From Mesorhizobium denitrificans (GTDB lineage: Bacteria > Pseudomonadota > Alphaproteobacteria > Rhizobiales > Rhizobiaceae): DNA of 64,000 bases. The position numbers and the translations under genes are program-made. Location of the stretch: NCBI RefSeq assembly GCF_003403035.1, contig NZ_QURN01000014.1, positions 1 through 64,000 on the forward strand. The letters are read 5' to 3'. This document shows, one piece after another, positions 56,542 to 64,000 of this stretch. Within the stretch, counting starts at the first letter, position 1; each line of letters starts with the position of its first letter. Under the pieces are notes generated by a model. That model was not told where the DNA came from, did no database searches, and worked only from the letters and a program-made list of their open reading frames with translations.

Positions 56542-56784
56542 TCAGCCCCGCGCCCTGAAACGAACGCCAACGCCACGCGCTGCGCCATCTTCAAAAAGCA
56601 GCTCGACACCGCGCAGACGGAACGCATTGATCAGCAGCTCCTCCGAACTGCGCTGGAGCGCGTGACGCTGGCACTCGAAATCCTTGATGGTGCTACGGGA
56701 AACCCCCGCCGCGAGCGCGAGTTGGCCCTGTGTCCAATTCAAAAGACCTCGCGCAGCACGACATTGTTCGGGCAGCAGAGACAT
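56542..56784 (-). CDS. XRE-type helix-turn-helix protein
   Basis: 80 aa from the ATG at 56784. MSLLPEQCRAARGLLNWTQG then LALAAGVSRSTIKDFE is a typical XRE/Cro HTH (QLALAAGVSRSTI recognition region), and the RGVELLFEDGAARGVGVRF tail is the usual extension of short HTH_3 proteins. It is divergent from the mrp operon over a 106-bp gap and could regulate it, which is inference. Confidence 0.75.
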   Translation of the reverse strand: MSLLPEQCRAARGLLNWTQGQLALAAGVSRSTIKDFECQRHALQRSSEELLINAFRLRGVELLFEDGAARGVGVRFRARG

Positions 56785-56890
56785 AGTGCCGGACTCGTTG
56801 CTGTTTCGCCGATTATTCCGTTGCAGAGTCAACCATAATGGGTGACATTAGGCAACCGTTCTTCATGCTGAGTCCGAGGCATCCCATCGT

Positions 56891-59809
56891 ATGATCGAGA
56901 GTGCAATCTTGATTCCGCTCGTCACGATACCCTTCGTGGTGAGCCTTATCGCGCTTGCACTTCCTTCCAACGCCCGCAACACGGAAGCCTGGATTGCCGG
57001 CATTACGGCGCTTGGGTTATTTATCCTCACGGCGATGCAATATCCGGCTGTCGACGATGGCGGCGCGATACGGCACAACATCGAATGGGTGCCACAGCTT
57101 GGCCTGAATATGACGTTTCGCATGGACGGCTTTGCATGGCTGTTCACCATGCTGATTACCGGGATCGGTTTCCTGGTTGTCATTTATGCGCGCTATTACA
57201 TGTCGCCCGAAGACCCGGTGCCGCGCTTCTATGCATTTCTGCTTGCGTTTATGGGGTCGATGCTCGGCGTCGTAAATTCCGGTAACCTGATCCAGCTTGT
57301 CGTGTTCTGGGAACTGACGAGCGTCTTTTCATTCCTGCTGATTGGCTACTGGTATCACAATGCCGCCGCGCGCGATGGCGCACGCATGGCGCTGACGATC
57401 ACCGCGCTTGGCGGGCTGTGCCTGCTGGCCGGCATCCTGCTGATCGGGCAAGTGGTAGGCAGCTACGATCTCGACACGGTGCTTGCTTCCGGCTCGATGA
57501 TCCGTGGACATAAGCTCTATGTGCCGATCCTCGTTCTCGTGCTGATCGGCGCATTTACGAAGAGCGCGCAGTTTCCATTCCATGTCTGGCTGCCGAACGC
57601 TATGTCGGCCCCAACGCCTGTGTCCGCCTATCTGCATTCGGCAACGATGGTGAAGGCCGGCGTATTCCTGATGACGCGCCTCTGGCCGGTGCTCGCAGGC
57701 ACGCCGGAGTGGTTCACGATTGTCGGACTTGCTGGCATGGCGACCCTGCTGCTCGGCGCATTTTTCGCAATCTTCCAGCAGGACATCAAAGGGCTGCTTG
57801 CGTATTCGACCATCAGCCATCTGGGACTTATCACGCTGCTGCTCAGCCTCGGCAGCCCGCTTGGCCTGGTGGCCGCGATTTTCCACATGGCCAACCACGC
57901 TACATTCAAGGCATCGCTGTTCATGGCGGCGGGTATCATCGACCATGAAGCCGGAACACGCGACATGCGCAAGCTTGGCGGATTGTTCTCGCTGATGCCG
58001 GTGACCGCCACGCTGGCGATGGTGGCAAGCGCAGCGATGGCGGGCGTGCCGCTGCTCAACGGCTTTTTGTCCAAGGAGATGTTCTTTGCGGAGGCAATCG
58101 AGCATCACGCGGATTCGATTCTGGATACGGCAGCGCCTTACGTAGCCGTGCTGGCGAGCGCATTCGCTGTTACCTATTCGATCCGGTTCATTCACGGCGT
58201 TTTTTTCGGAAAAATACCGGCGGACATGCCGAAGCATCCGCATGAGCCGCCTTTCTTCATGAGATTGCCGGCGATGCTGCTGGTGTTGATATGCCTCGTT
58301 GTCGGCATACTGCCCGGCCAGACTATCGGCGGCTATCTCAACAGCGCAGCGATGGCAGTGCTTGGCCCCGAAATGCCGGAATATAGCCTATCGATCTGGC
58401 ACGGGTTCAACGTGCCGCTGCTAATGAGCGTTCTGGCGCTTGTCGCGGGAATTCTGCTCTACGGCATTCTCAAGACCTATCTCGCCACGAGCGAGGAAGG
58501 CCCACCGTATTTCCGCGAACTCAAAGGGCAGCGCATTTTTGAGCGCGTGATGGTATCCGTATCGTGGCGCTGGGCGCGCCTGCTGGAAAGCTGGCTCGGC
58601 ACGCGGCGGCTGCAACCGCAGCTGCGGCTATTGGCGTTTATCGCGCTTGTTGCGGCGGTATTGGCTGCGACAAGGCGCGGCGTGCCGCACCCAACCCTCT
58701 CGTTGGGAAATATGGATTTGCTTTTCACCGGGCTCTGGGCGATCGGCATTATTTGCGCGATTGGCGCGGCATATCAGGCGAAATATCACAGGCTTTACGC
58801 GCTTATCCTGATGGGCGGCGCGGGGCTGGTAACGTGCATCTCCTTCATTTGGCTTTCGGCGCCTGACCTGGCGCTGACACAGCTCGTGGTCGAAGTGGTG
58901 ACGACCGTGCTGATCCTGCTCGGCCTGCGGTGGCTGCCGAAACGGATAGAGCAGAATTACGATGGCGTATCACTGGAAACGCGACTGCGGCGCGGTCGTG
59001 ACATGCTGCTGGCCGTCGGTTGCGGCGCGGGTACGGCATTCCTCGCTTACGTCGTGATGGTGCGCCAGCCGCCACAGACCATCGCCGACTTTTTCGTCGA
59101 GAACGCGTACGAGCTTGGCGGTGGGCGCAATATCGTCAACGTTATCCTTGTCGATTTCCGCGGCTTCGATACGTTTGGCGAAATCACGGTTCTCGGCATT
59201 GTTGCGCTGACCGTTTTCTCCCTGTTGCGCCGCTTCCGCCCTGCCCCGGACAATATCGATTCACCGGAGCAGCAATTGCTGCAATCGAGACATACGGCCC
59301 GCAGCGACGAGAGCGAGGAAGCCGAAACGGCGAGCATTGCCGACGAATATCTCTACATGCCTTCGGTGATTATGCAGTGGCTGTTCCCAGTCATTATCGT
59401 GTTTGCTTTCTACCTGTTCCTGCGGGGCCACGATGCGCCGGGCGGCGGCTTCGTTGCAGGCATCGCGATGGCCGCGGCGTTCATTCTGCAATATATGGCT
59501 GCGGGCACGCGCTGGGTGGAAGAGCGGTTGCGCGTTCTGCCCGTGCGGTGGATGGGCATGGGCCTTCTGGTTGCTGCGGCAACGGGCCTTGGCGCGTGGG
59601 TATTTGGCTATCCATTCCTGACATCGCACGCGCAATATATCGAGCTTACGCTGATCGGAAAGGTTCCGGCAGCGACGGCGCTGATATTCGACTTCGGCAT
59701 TTTCTCGCTGGTGATGGGCGCTACCGTGCTGATGCTCATCGCGATTGCGCACCAATCGATCCGCAAGCTGCGCGCGGCGAAGCTGCCGACAGCGCAGGAG
59801 AACGCGTGA
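56891..59809 (+). CDS. mrpA: Mrp/Pha monovalent cation/H+ antiporter, fused subunits A and B
   Basis: 972 aa. Residues 1-780 are the NuoL/MrpA-like proton channel (FPFHVWLPNAMSAPTPVSAYLHSATMVKAG, YSTISHLGLITLLLSLGSPLGLVAAIFHMANHATFKASLFMAAG). The last roughly 150 residues are the MrpB domain (FYLFLRGHDAPGGGFVAGI). The A-B fusion is typical of alphaproteobacterial pha operons. It is the first gene of the six-gene operon that exports Na+ or K+ in exchange for protons. Confidence 0.93.
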   Translation: MIESAILIPLVTIPFVVSLIALALPSNARNTEAWIAGITALGLFILTAMQYPAVDDGGAIRHNIEWVPQLGLNMTFRMDGFAWLFTMLITGIGFLVVIYARYYMSPEDPVPRFYAFLLAFMGSMLGVVNSGNLIQLVVFWELTSVFSFLLIGYWYHNAAARDGARMALTITALGGLCLLAGILLIGQVVGSYDLDTVLASGSMIRGHKLYVPILVLVLIGAFTKSAQFPFHVWLPNAMSAPTPVSAYLHSATMVKAGVFLMTRLWPVLAGTPEWFTIVGLAGMATLLLGAFFAIFQQDIKGLLAYSTISHLGLITLLLSLGSPLGLVAAIFHMANHATFKASLFMAAGIIDHEAGTRDMRKLGGLFSLMPVTATLAMVASAAMAGVPLLNGFLSKEMFFAEAIEHHADSILDTAAPYVAVLASAFAVTYSIRFIHGVFFGKIPADMPKHPHEPPFFMRLPAMLLVLICLVVGILPGQTIGGYLNSAAMAVLGPEMPEYSLSIWHGFNVPLLMSVLALVAGILLYGILKTYLATSEEGPPYFRELKGQRIFERVMVSVSWRWARLLESWLGTRRLQPQLRLLAFIALVAAVLAATRRGVPHPTLSLGNMDLLFTGLWAIGIICAIGAAYQAKYHRLYALILMGGAGLVTCISFIWLSAPDLALTQLVVEVVTTVLILLGLRWLPKRIEQNYDGVSLETRLRRGRDMLLAVGCGAGTAFLAYVVMVRQPPQTIADFFVENAYELGGGRNIVNVILVDFRGFDTFGEITVLGIVALTVFSLLRRFRPAPDNIDSPEQQLLQSRHTARSDESEEAETASIADEYLYMPSVIMQWLFPVIIVFAFYLFLRGHDAPGGGFVAGIAMAAAFILQYMAAGTRWVEERLRVLPVRWMGMGLLVAAATGLGAWVFGYPFLTSHAQYIELTLIGKVPAATALIFDFGIFSLVMGATVLMLIAIAHQSIRKLRAAKLPTAQENA

Positions 59810-60147
59810 TGGAACTCGTTCTCGCAATCGGAATCGGAGCACTGGTAGGTTCGGGCGTGTGGCTACTGCAACGCCCGCGCACGTTCCAGCTCATCGTCGG
59901 ACTTTCGCTGATCGGCTATGGCGTCAACCTGTTCATCTTCGCGATGGGACGGCTGCGCGTTAACGCGGCACCCGTATTGTCCGATGGCGGGCCGGCCGAT
60001 CCGTCAGCCTATGCCGATCCTATTCCGCAGGCGCTGGTTCTGACTGCAATCGTGATCGGCTTCGCTACAACAGCGCTGTTTCTGGTCGTGTTGTTAGCGG
60101 CGCGTGGCCTGACCGGCTCGGATCACGTCGACGGCAGGGAGCCATAA
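59809..60147 (+). CDS. mrpC: Mrp/Pha antiporter subunit C
   Basis: 112 aa NuoK-like protein with three spans (LVLAIGIGALVGSGVWLL, LIVGLSLIGYGVNLFIFAM, LVLTAIVIGFATTALFLVVLL). The middle one with a GYGVNL motif is diagnostic. The start codon overlaps the stop of mrpA (TGATG). Confidence 0.92.
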   Translation: MELVLAIGIGALVGSGVWLLQRPRTFQLIVGLSLIGYGVNLFIFAMGRLRVNAAPVLSDGGPADPSAYADPIPQALVLTAIVIGFATTALFLVVLLAARGLTGSDHVDGREP

Positions 60148-60148
60148 T

Positions 60149-61750
60149 ATGGACCTGTCGAACCACCTCATCATCGCGCCGATACTGCTGCCTTTGCTGA
60201 CGGGCGCGCTGCTGCTTCTCTTCGATGAACGCAAGCACACGTTGAAAGCGCTGCTCAGCGTCGGTTCGACGTTGCTGCTGGTCGCGATGGGTATGGTGCT
60301 ACTGCGCGTAGCAGATAGCGGCACTGCGAGCGTCTACCTTCTTGGAAACTGGGCAGCGCCGTTTGGCATTGTGCTGGTGCTGGACCGCTTGTCCGCCGTC
60401 ATGCTGCTCGTGACGAGCCTGCTGGCGATTGCGTCGCTGTTCTTTTCACTCGCGCGGTGGGACAAGATGGGCTCGCACTTCCACAGCCTGTTCCAGTTTC
60501 TGCTGATGGGGTTGAACGGCGCTTTCCTGACCGGCGATCTTTTCAATCTGTTTGTGTTTTTCGAGGTGGTTCTTTCCGCTTCATATGGCTTGCTGCTGCA
60601 CGGATCGGGGCCGCATCGAGTGCGCGCCGGGCTGCACTACATCGCAATGAACCTGGCCGCATCGTTCCTGTTCCTCGTTGGCGTCGCGCTGATCTATGGC
60701 GTTACGGGCACGCTGAACATGGCTGACCTCGTCGGGCGCATCGGCGAGGTGCCGCCGGAAAACCGTTTCCTGCTGGAAGCAGGCGCGGCAATCCTCGGCA
60801 TCGCGTTTCTGGTCAAAGCTGGAATGTGGCCGCTCTGCTTCTGGCTTCCGAGCGCTTATTCTGCGGCAGCAGCGCCGGTTGCCGCGATCTTCGCCGTGCT
60901 GAGCAAGATGGGCATCTATGTGCTGCTGCGACTTTCACCGCTTTTGTTCGGTGCAGCGGCAGGAAGCTCGGCAGGCTTCGACGACAAATGGCTGTTTGCC
61001 GGTGGCCTTGTAACGCTGGCCTTCGGCACGATTGGCGTTCTGGCATCGCAAGCGATGGTGAGGCTGGCCGCGTTCAGCGTTCTAGTTTCAAGCGGCACGC
61101 TGCTGGCGGCAGTCGCAATGTCGGGCGACCGCTCAACAGCAGCGGCGCTCTACTACATGATTAGTTCCACGCTGACGATCGGCGCGCTGTTCCTGCTGAT
61201 CGAACTGCTTGAGCGCGCGCAAGATCCCGCCGCGGCGGTTCTGTCAGTCACGATGGAAGCCTATGGCGATGGCGACGAAGACGAACCGGAAGAGGAAGTG
61301 GGTGTCACCATCCCTGCGACGCTTGCCATCCTTGGCGTCTCATTCGGTGTTTGCGGCATTCTGCTTTCCGGTCTGCCACCGCTGTCCGGCTTTGTGGGTA
61401 AATTCGCGCTGCTTTCGGCAGCCATCGATGCGGGCAACAAGATTTCGACGTTAAACTGGTTCTTCTTTGGCCTGCTGATAACTTCGGGCCTGTTCGCGAT
61501 GGTCGCAATGGTGCGCGCGGGCATCCGCATATTCTGGGCGCCCGTCGAGATCATCGTGCCGCGCGTTCGAGTGATCGAATTCGTGCCCGTGGCATTCCTG
61601 TTGATACTTTGCATCTGGATGACGGCGCAGGCGGGGCCAACAATGCGCTATCTGGACGCTGCGGCCAACGCCTTGCACGATCCGACGGGCTATGTTCATG
61701 ACGTGCTGAGCGCCGCACCAATACCGTCGCCAAAGGAGGCTGGACATTGA
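60149..61750 (+). CDS. mrpD: Mrp/Pha antiporter subunit D
   Basis: 533 aa NuoM/NuoN-like proton channel with about 14 spans. FNLFVFFEVVLSASYGLLLHG and FLVKAGMWPLCFWLPSAYSAAAAPVAAIF contain the conserved Glu and Lys of the proton path. It starts one base after mrpC. The 380-390 loop is acidic (YGDGDEDEPEEE). Confidence 0.93.
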   Translation: MDLSNHLIIAPILLPLLTGALLLLFDERKHTLKALLSVGSTLLLVAMGMVLLRVADSGTASVYLLGNWAAPFGIVLVLDRLSAVMLLVTSLLAIASLFFSLARWDKMGSHFHSLFQFLLMGLNGAFLTGDLFNLFVFFEVVLSASYGLLLHGSGPHRVRAGLHYIAMNLAASFLFLVGVALIYGVTGTLNMADLVGRIGEVPPENRFLLEAGAAILGIAFLVKAGMWPLCFWLPSAYSAAAAPVAAIFAVLSKMGIYVLLRLSPLLFGAAAGSSAGFDDKWLFAGGLVTLAFGTIGVLASQAMVRLAAFSVLVSSGTLLAAVAMSGDRSTAAALYYMISSTLTIGALFLLIELLERAQDPAAAVLSVTMEAYGDGDEDEPEEEVGVTIPATLAILGVSFGVCGILLSGLPPLSGFVGKFALLSAAIDAGNKISTLNWFFFGLLITSGLFAMVAMVRAGIRIFWAPVEIIVPRVRVIEFVPVAFLLILCIWMTAQAGPTMRYLDAAANALHDPTGYVHDVLSAAPIPSPKEAGH

Positions 61751-62232
61751 GCCGCGTGCTTCCATACCCTGCACTCGCAGCGTCACTGCTGCTGATGTGG
61801 TTTCTGCTCAATGGCTTTTCGCTCGGCCATCTCGTGCTGGGCGCTGCGATTGCGCTGTTCGCGACCTGGGCGATGGTGTCGCTGCAACCTGCCAAGCCGC
61901 GCGTGCGCAGCTGGGGTGCAGTGCTGCGCCTGCTCGGCCTCGTGTCGGTGGACGTTCTGCGCTCCAACATTGCGGTGGCGCGGCTGATCCTGTCTCCCAA
62001 CAGCGCACAAGCGCGATCAGGCTTCATCCCGATCGAGCTGACGCTGCGCGATAAAACAGGCCTCGCCGTGCTCGCCTGCGCGCTGACGGCCACGCCGGGC
62101 ACAGCTTGGGTGGAGTACCGATCCCGGCAGAATATCCTGCTTCTGCATGTGCTTGATGTGGGCGACGAGCAAGACTGGATCGACCTCATCAAGCAGCGCT
62201 ATGAACCCCTGCTGCTGGAGATATTCGAATGA
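61747..62232 (+). CDS. mrpE: Mrp/Pha antiporter subunit E
   Basis: 161 aa. It begins with a TTG overlapping the mrpD stop by four bases. Two N-terminal spans (LAASLLLMWFLLNGFSLG, LVLGAAIALFATWAMV) and a soluble part with IELTLRDKTGLAVLACALTATPGTAWVEY, the MnhE signature. ATGA overlap with mrpF. Confidence 0.9.
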   Translation: MSRVLPYPALAASLLLMWFLLNGFSLGHLVLGAAIALFATWAMVSLQPAKPRVRSWGAVLRLLGLVSVDVLRSNIAVARLILSPNSAQARSGFIPIELTLRDKTGLAVLACALTATPGTAWVEYRSRQNILLLHVLDVGDEQDWIDLIKQRYEPLLLEIFE

Positions 62233-62510
62233 GTGTGACCCTGCTCTACTGGTCGCTGACGATTTCGCACTGGCTGCTGCTGGCGGCAATGTTCTGTTGC
62301 CTCATCCGGCTCGTGCGCGGGCCGCGCGCGCAAGACCGCGTGCTTGCATTCGATGCGCTTTATGTGAGCGCGATGCTGTTCCTGCTCAGTCTCGGCATCG
62401 CAACTCGCAGCCCGTTCTATTTCGACGCAGCGTTGGTGATTGCCCTGCTCGGCTTTGTTTCCACAGCAGCATTGTCAAAGTTTCTCATGCGCGGCGAGGT
62501 CATCGAATGA
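62229..62510 (+). CDS. mrpF: Mrp/Pha antiporter subunit F
   Basis: 93 aa, three spans, with RLVRGPRAQDRVLAFDAL near residue 30, the MnhF motif. Overlaps mrpE and mrpG by four bases each (ATGA). Accessory membrane subunit required for assembly of the antiporter. Confidence 0.9.
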   Translation: MSVTLLYWSLTISHWLLLAAMFCCLIRLVRGPRAQDRVLAFDALYVSAMLFLLSLGIATRSPFYFDAALVIALLGFVSTAALSKFLMRGEVIE

Positions 62511-62854
62511 GCGACCCCACCGCACTTCCTCTCTGGGCGGCTATCCTGATTTCAGCGTTTCTGTTGATCGGATCAGGGCTGACGCTGCTTGGCGCTATCG
62601 GCCTTCTAAAATTCGGCAGCTTTTACCGACGCCTCCATGCCCCAACGCTTGGCACGACATTCGGCGCGGGCGGCATACTCATCGCGTCCATCATATTTTC
62701 GCTTTTTAGCCAGACGCGGCCGTTTCTGCATGAATTGCTGATTTCGGTTTTCGTGACCGTAACGACACCCGTCACGCTGATGCTGCTGAGCCGCGCGGCA
62801 CTTTTTCGCGACAGAACCGAGAAAAACGAAGACGTGCCGCCGTTCCGCGGCTGA
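62507..62854 (+). CDS. mrpG: Mrp/Pha antiporter subunit G
   Basis: 115 aa, three spans; LLIGSGLTLLGAIGLLKFGSFYRRLHAPTLGTTFGAGG is the MnhG signature. Last gene of the operon. The charged tail (FRDRTEKNEDVPPFRG) is normal. The following 139 bp contain no strong terminator that I can see. Confidence 0.92.
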   Translation: MSDPTALPLWAAILISAFLLIGSGLTLLGAIGLLKFGSFYRRLHAPTLGTTFGAGGILIASIIFSLFSQTRPFLHELLISVFVTVTTPVTLMLLSRAALFRDRTEKNEDVPPFRG

Positions 62855-62993
62855 GCTGTCGCCACTATTTTTGCCACTTTCGTTGTAGCGACAAGCGGTC
62901 TGCTGTGATCTAAGCAGTTATGAGAATCTTGATCGGCTGTTGGGGAACGTGCCGCATCAGGACATACGAGGCGGAGTACAGGGAGGAAATGGG

Positions 62994-63575
62994 ATGGCGG
63001 GTTTACTCGCGCTTTCCAGAGCCATTGATCGATTCAACGAAATCGTCGGCAAGTGGGTGGGATGGTTGATCCTGCTTTCCATCCTGATCAGCGCGATTAA
63101 CGCGGTTGTTCGCAAGGTTTTCAGTATCTCCTCGAACGCGTGGCTCGAAGCGCAATGGTATCTTTTTGGTGCTGCGTTTTTGCTGGCTGCGGCCTACACA
63201 CTCAAGGAGAACGAGCATATTCGAATTGACATCGTCTACGGCATGTTCTCCCGGCGCGTTCAACACTGGATTGACCTTTTCGGCCACGTGTTCTTCCTGA
63301 TGCCGTTCGTGCTGCTGATGGTCTATTACTTCGTCCCCTATTTCCTGCTCTCCTACAGATCCGGCGAAATGTCGACCAATGCGGGCGGCCTTATCATCTG
63401 GCCAGCAAAAGCGCTGCTGTTGATTGGCTTCACCCAACTCGCCTTTCAGGGCATTTCGGAAATCATAAAAAAGATCGCGATCATACGAGGAGACATTGAG
63501 GACCCCAATCCCTTCATCTCCGCTCACGAGGCTGCCGAACTGGAAGGCAAAGCGCTGGCGGAGGAGATCAAGTAA
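62994..63575 (+). CDS. TRAP transporter small permease (DctQ type)
   Basis: 193 aa with four spans; WLILLSILISAINAVVRKVF followed by SNAWLEAQWYLFGAAFLLAAAYTLKENEHIRIDI is the DctQ signature. GGGAGGA lies before the ATG at 62994; the frame is open from 62940 but the extra residues are not family-like. Stop overlaps the start of the large permease (TAATG). The binding-protein gene is not in the window and probably lies downstream. Confidence 0.9.
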   Translation: MAGLLALSRAIDRFNEIVGKWVGWLILLSILISAINAVVRKVFSISSNAWLEAQWYLFGAAFLLAAAYTLKENEHIRIDIVYGMFSRRVQHWIDLFGHVFFLMPFVLLMVYYFVPYFLLSYRSGEMSTNAGGLIIWPAKALLLIGFTQLAFQGISEIIKKIAIIRGDIEDPNPFISAHEAAELEGKALAEEIK

Positions 63576-64000
63576 TGATCGAGTTCATCGCCACGAACAT
63601 GGCTCCGATCATGTTCTGCTCTCTTATTGTTTTTCTGCTGCTCGGCTATCCTGTCGCATTTGCGTTGGCTGCAAACGGACTGCTTTTCTTTTTGATCGGC
63701 GTTGAATTGGCACCGCTTTCGAGCGGGACGATCAGCCTCAACTGGAATTTGCTCTACGCCCTGCCCGAGCGCTTCTATGGCGGCGTAATGGCAAATGAAA
63801 CGCTGTTGGCCATTCCGTTTTTCACCTTCATGGGCATTGTGCTCGAACGATCGGGCATGGCTGAAGACCTGCTCGACACGATAGGCCAGTTGTTCGGTCC
63901 GGTTCGCGGCGGCCTCGCCTACGCCGTCATTTTCGTCGGCGCACTGCTTGCGGCTACGACCGGCGTAGTGGCAGCGTCCGTGATCGCGATGGGCCTCATT
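63575..64000 (+). CDS. TRAP transporter large permease (DctM type), partial
   Basis: First 142 residues of a DctM protein, cut by the window edge. LIVFLLLGYPVAFALAANGLLF, then AIPFFTFMGIVLERSGMAEDLLDTIGQLFGPVRGGLAYAVIFVGALLAATTG, are the conserved DctM N-terminal segments. It forms a Na+-driven symporter with the small permease. The solute is likely a C4-dicarboxylate or other organic acid; the length of this permease should be about 430 residues. Confidence 0.9.
   Translation, partial: MIEFIATNMAPIMFCSLIVFLLLGYPVAFALAANGLLFFLIGVELAPLSSGTISLNWNLLYALPERFYGGVMANETLLAIPFFTFMGIVLERSGMAEDLLDTIGQLFGPVRGGLAYAVIFVGALLAATTGVVAASVIAMGLI

Noticed and set aside
56790-56876. CGGACTC/GAGTCCG repeat flanking the mrp promoter region
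   Set aside because: Arms are over 70 bp apart; too weak to support a structure or operator.
57329-58243. 304-codon minus-strand open frame
   Set aside because: Antisense to mrpA; Arg/His/Gln-rich translation typical of a shadow frame.
62857-62893. TGTCGC/GCGACA repeat after mrpG as a terminator
   Set aside because: Six-base arms with a 25-base loop and no T-run; not convincing.

Overview
The window is a chromosome-like piece of an alphaproteobacterium, most likely from the Hyphomicrobiales (Phyllobacteriaceae/Rhizobiaceae-like). This is inferred from the red-type form I RuBisCO operon headed by divergent cbbR (cbbR-cbbFPTLSX), a Mrp/Pha antiporter whose A and B subunits are fused, a metallophosphoesterase-glycosyltransferase pair like the rhizobial PlcP/Agt lipid-remodelling genes, many ABC and TRAP transporters, and generally high GC. 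No rRNA, tRNA or CRISPR array was seen. Genes are tightly packed, and no stretch over 300 bases lacks an assigned feature.

Layout. (1) 1-2.2 kb is insertion-sequence debris: an IS21-like end cuts off a DNA methyltransferase, followed by an HTH/AlbA_2 protein and an IS110-type transposase remnant. (2) 2.2-22.8 kb is a catabolic and uptake island. On the left, a metallo-beta-lactamase-fold lactonase is divergent from a BMP-type ABC transporter, a frameshifted GMC oxidoreductase and a small partner subunit. On the right, a 13-gene minus-strand run encodes an acetoin-dehydrogenase-like E1/E2, a VOC protein, an amino-acid ABC importer without ATPase, diaminopropionate ammonia-lyase, two SDRs, an M20-like protein with altered metal ligands, a gamma-glutamyltransferase homologue and a GlcG-like protein. 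An Lrp/AsnC regulator sits at the right end. The same 31-bp inverted repeat (ATTTTGCA-N15-TGCRAAAT) lies in front of the lrp/aco pair and in front of the BMP transporter, 19 kb apart, which suggests one Lrp regulon acting on one unknown, probably nitrogen-containing, substrate.

(3) 22.9-33.7 kb is a surface-glycan locus: CDP-glucose synthesis and 4,6-dehydration (rfbF, rfbG), a NovU/TylC3-type sugar C-methyltransferase, an EKP-motif oxidoreductase, GtrA/GtrB-like polyprenyl-sugar proteins and two large multi-span membrane proteins. (4) 33.8-42.6 kb holds a Tyr-rich lipoprotein and then cbbR and the Calvin-cycle operon, with an array of GTAAA half-sites in the cbbR-cbbF gap and a small Dabb-family gene at the end. 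(5) 42.6-49.9 kb is a Liv-type ABC transporter plus GMC alcohol dehydrogenase, divergent from a LysR regulator. (6) 50-54.1 kb has an OafA-like acyltransferase, an outer-membrane barrel protein and a Tat-exported amidohydrolase. (7) 54.3-56.2 kb is the PlcP-Agt-like pair behind a clear Pho box. (8) 56.2-62.9 kb has two small regulators or unknowns and the complete mrp/pha antiporter operon. (9) 63-64 kb starts a TRAP transporter that runs off the window.

The genes indicate a metabolically versatile bacterium that can fix CO2, imports many organic solutes, and remodels membrane lipids when phosphate is scarce.
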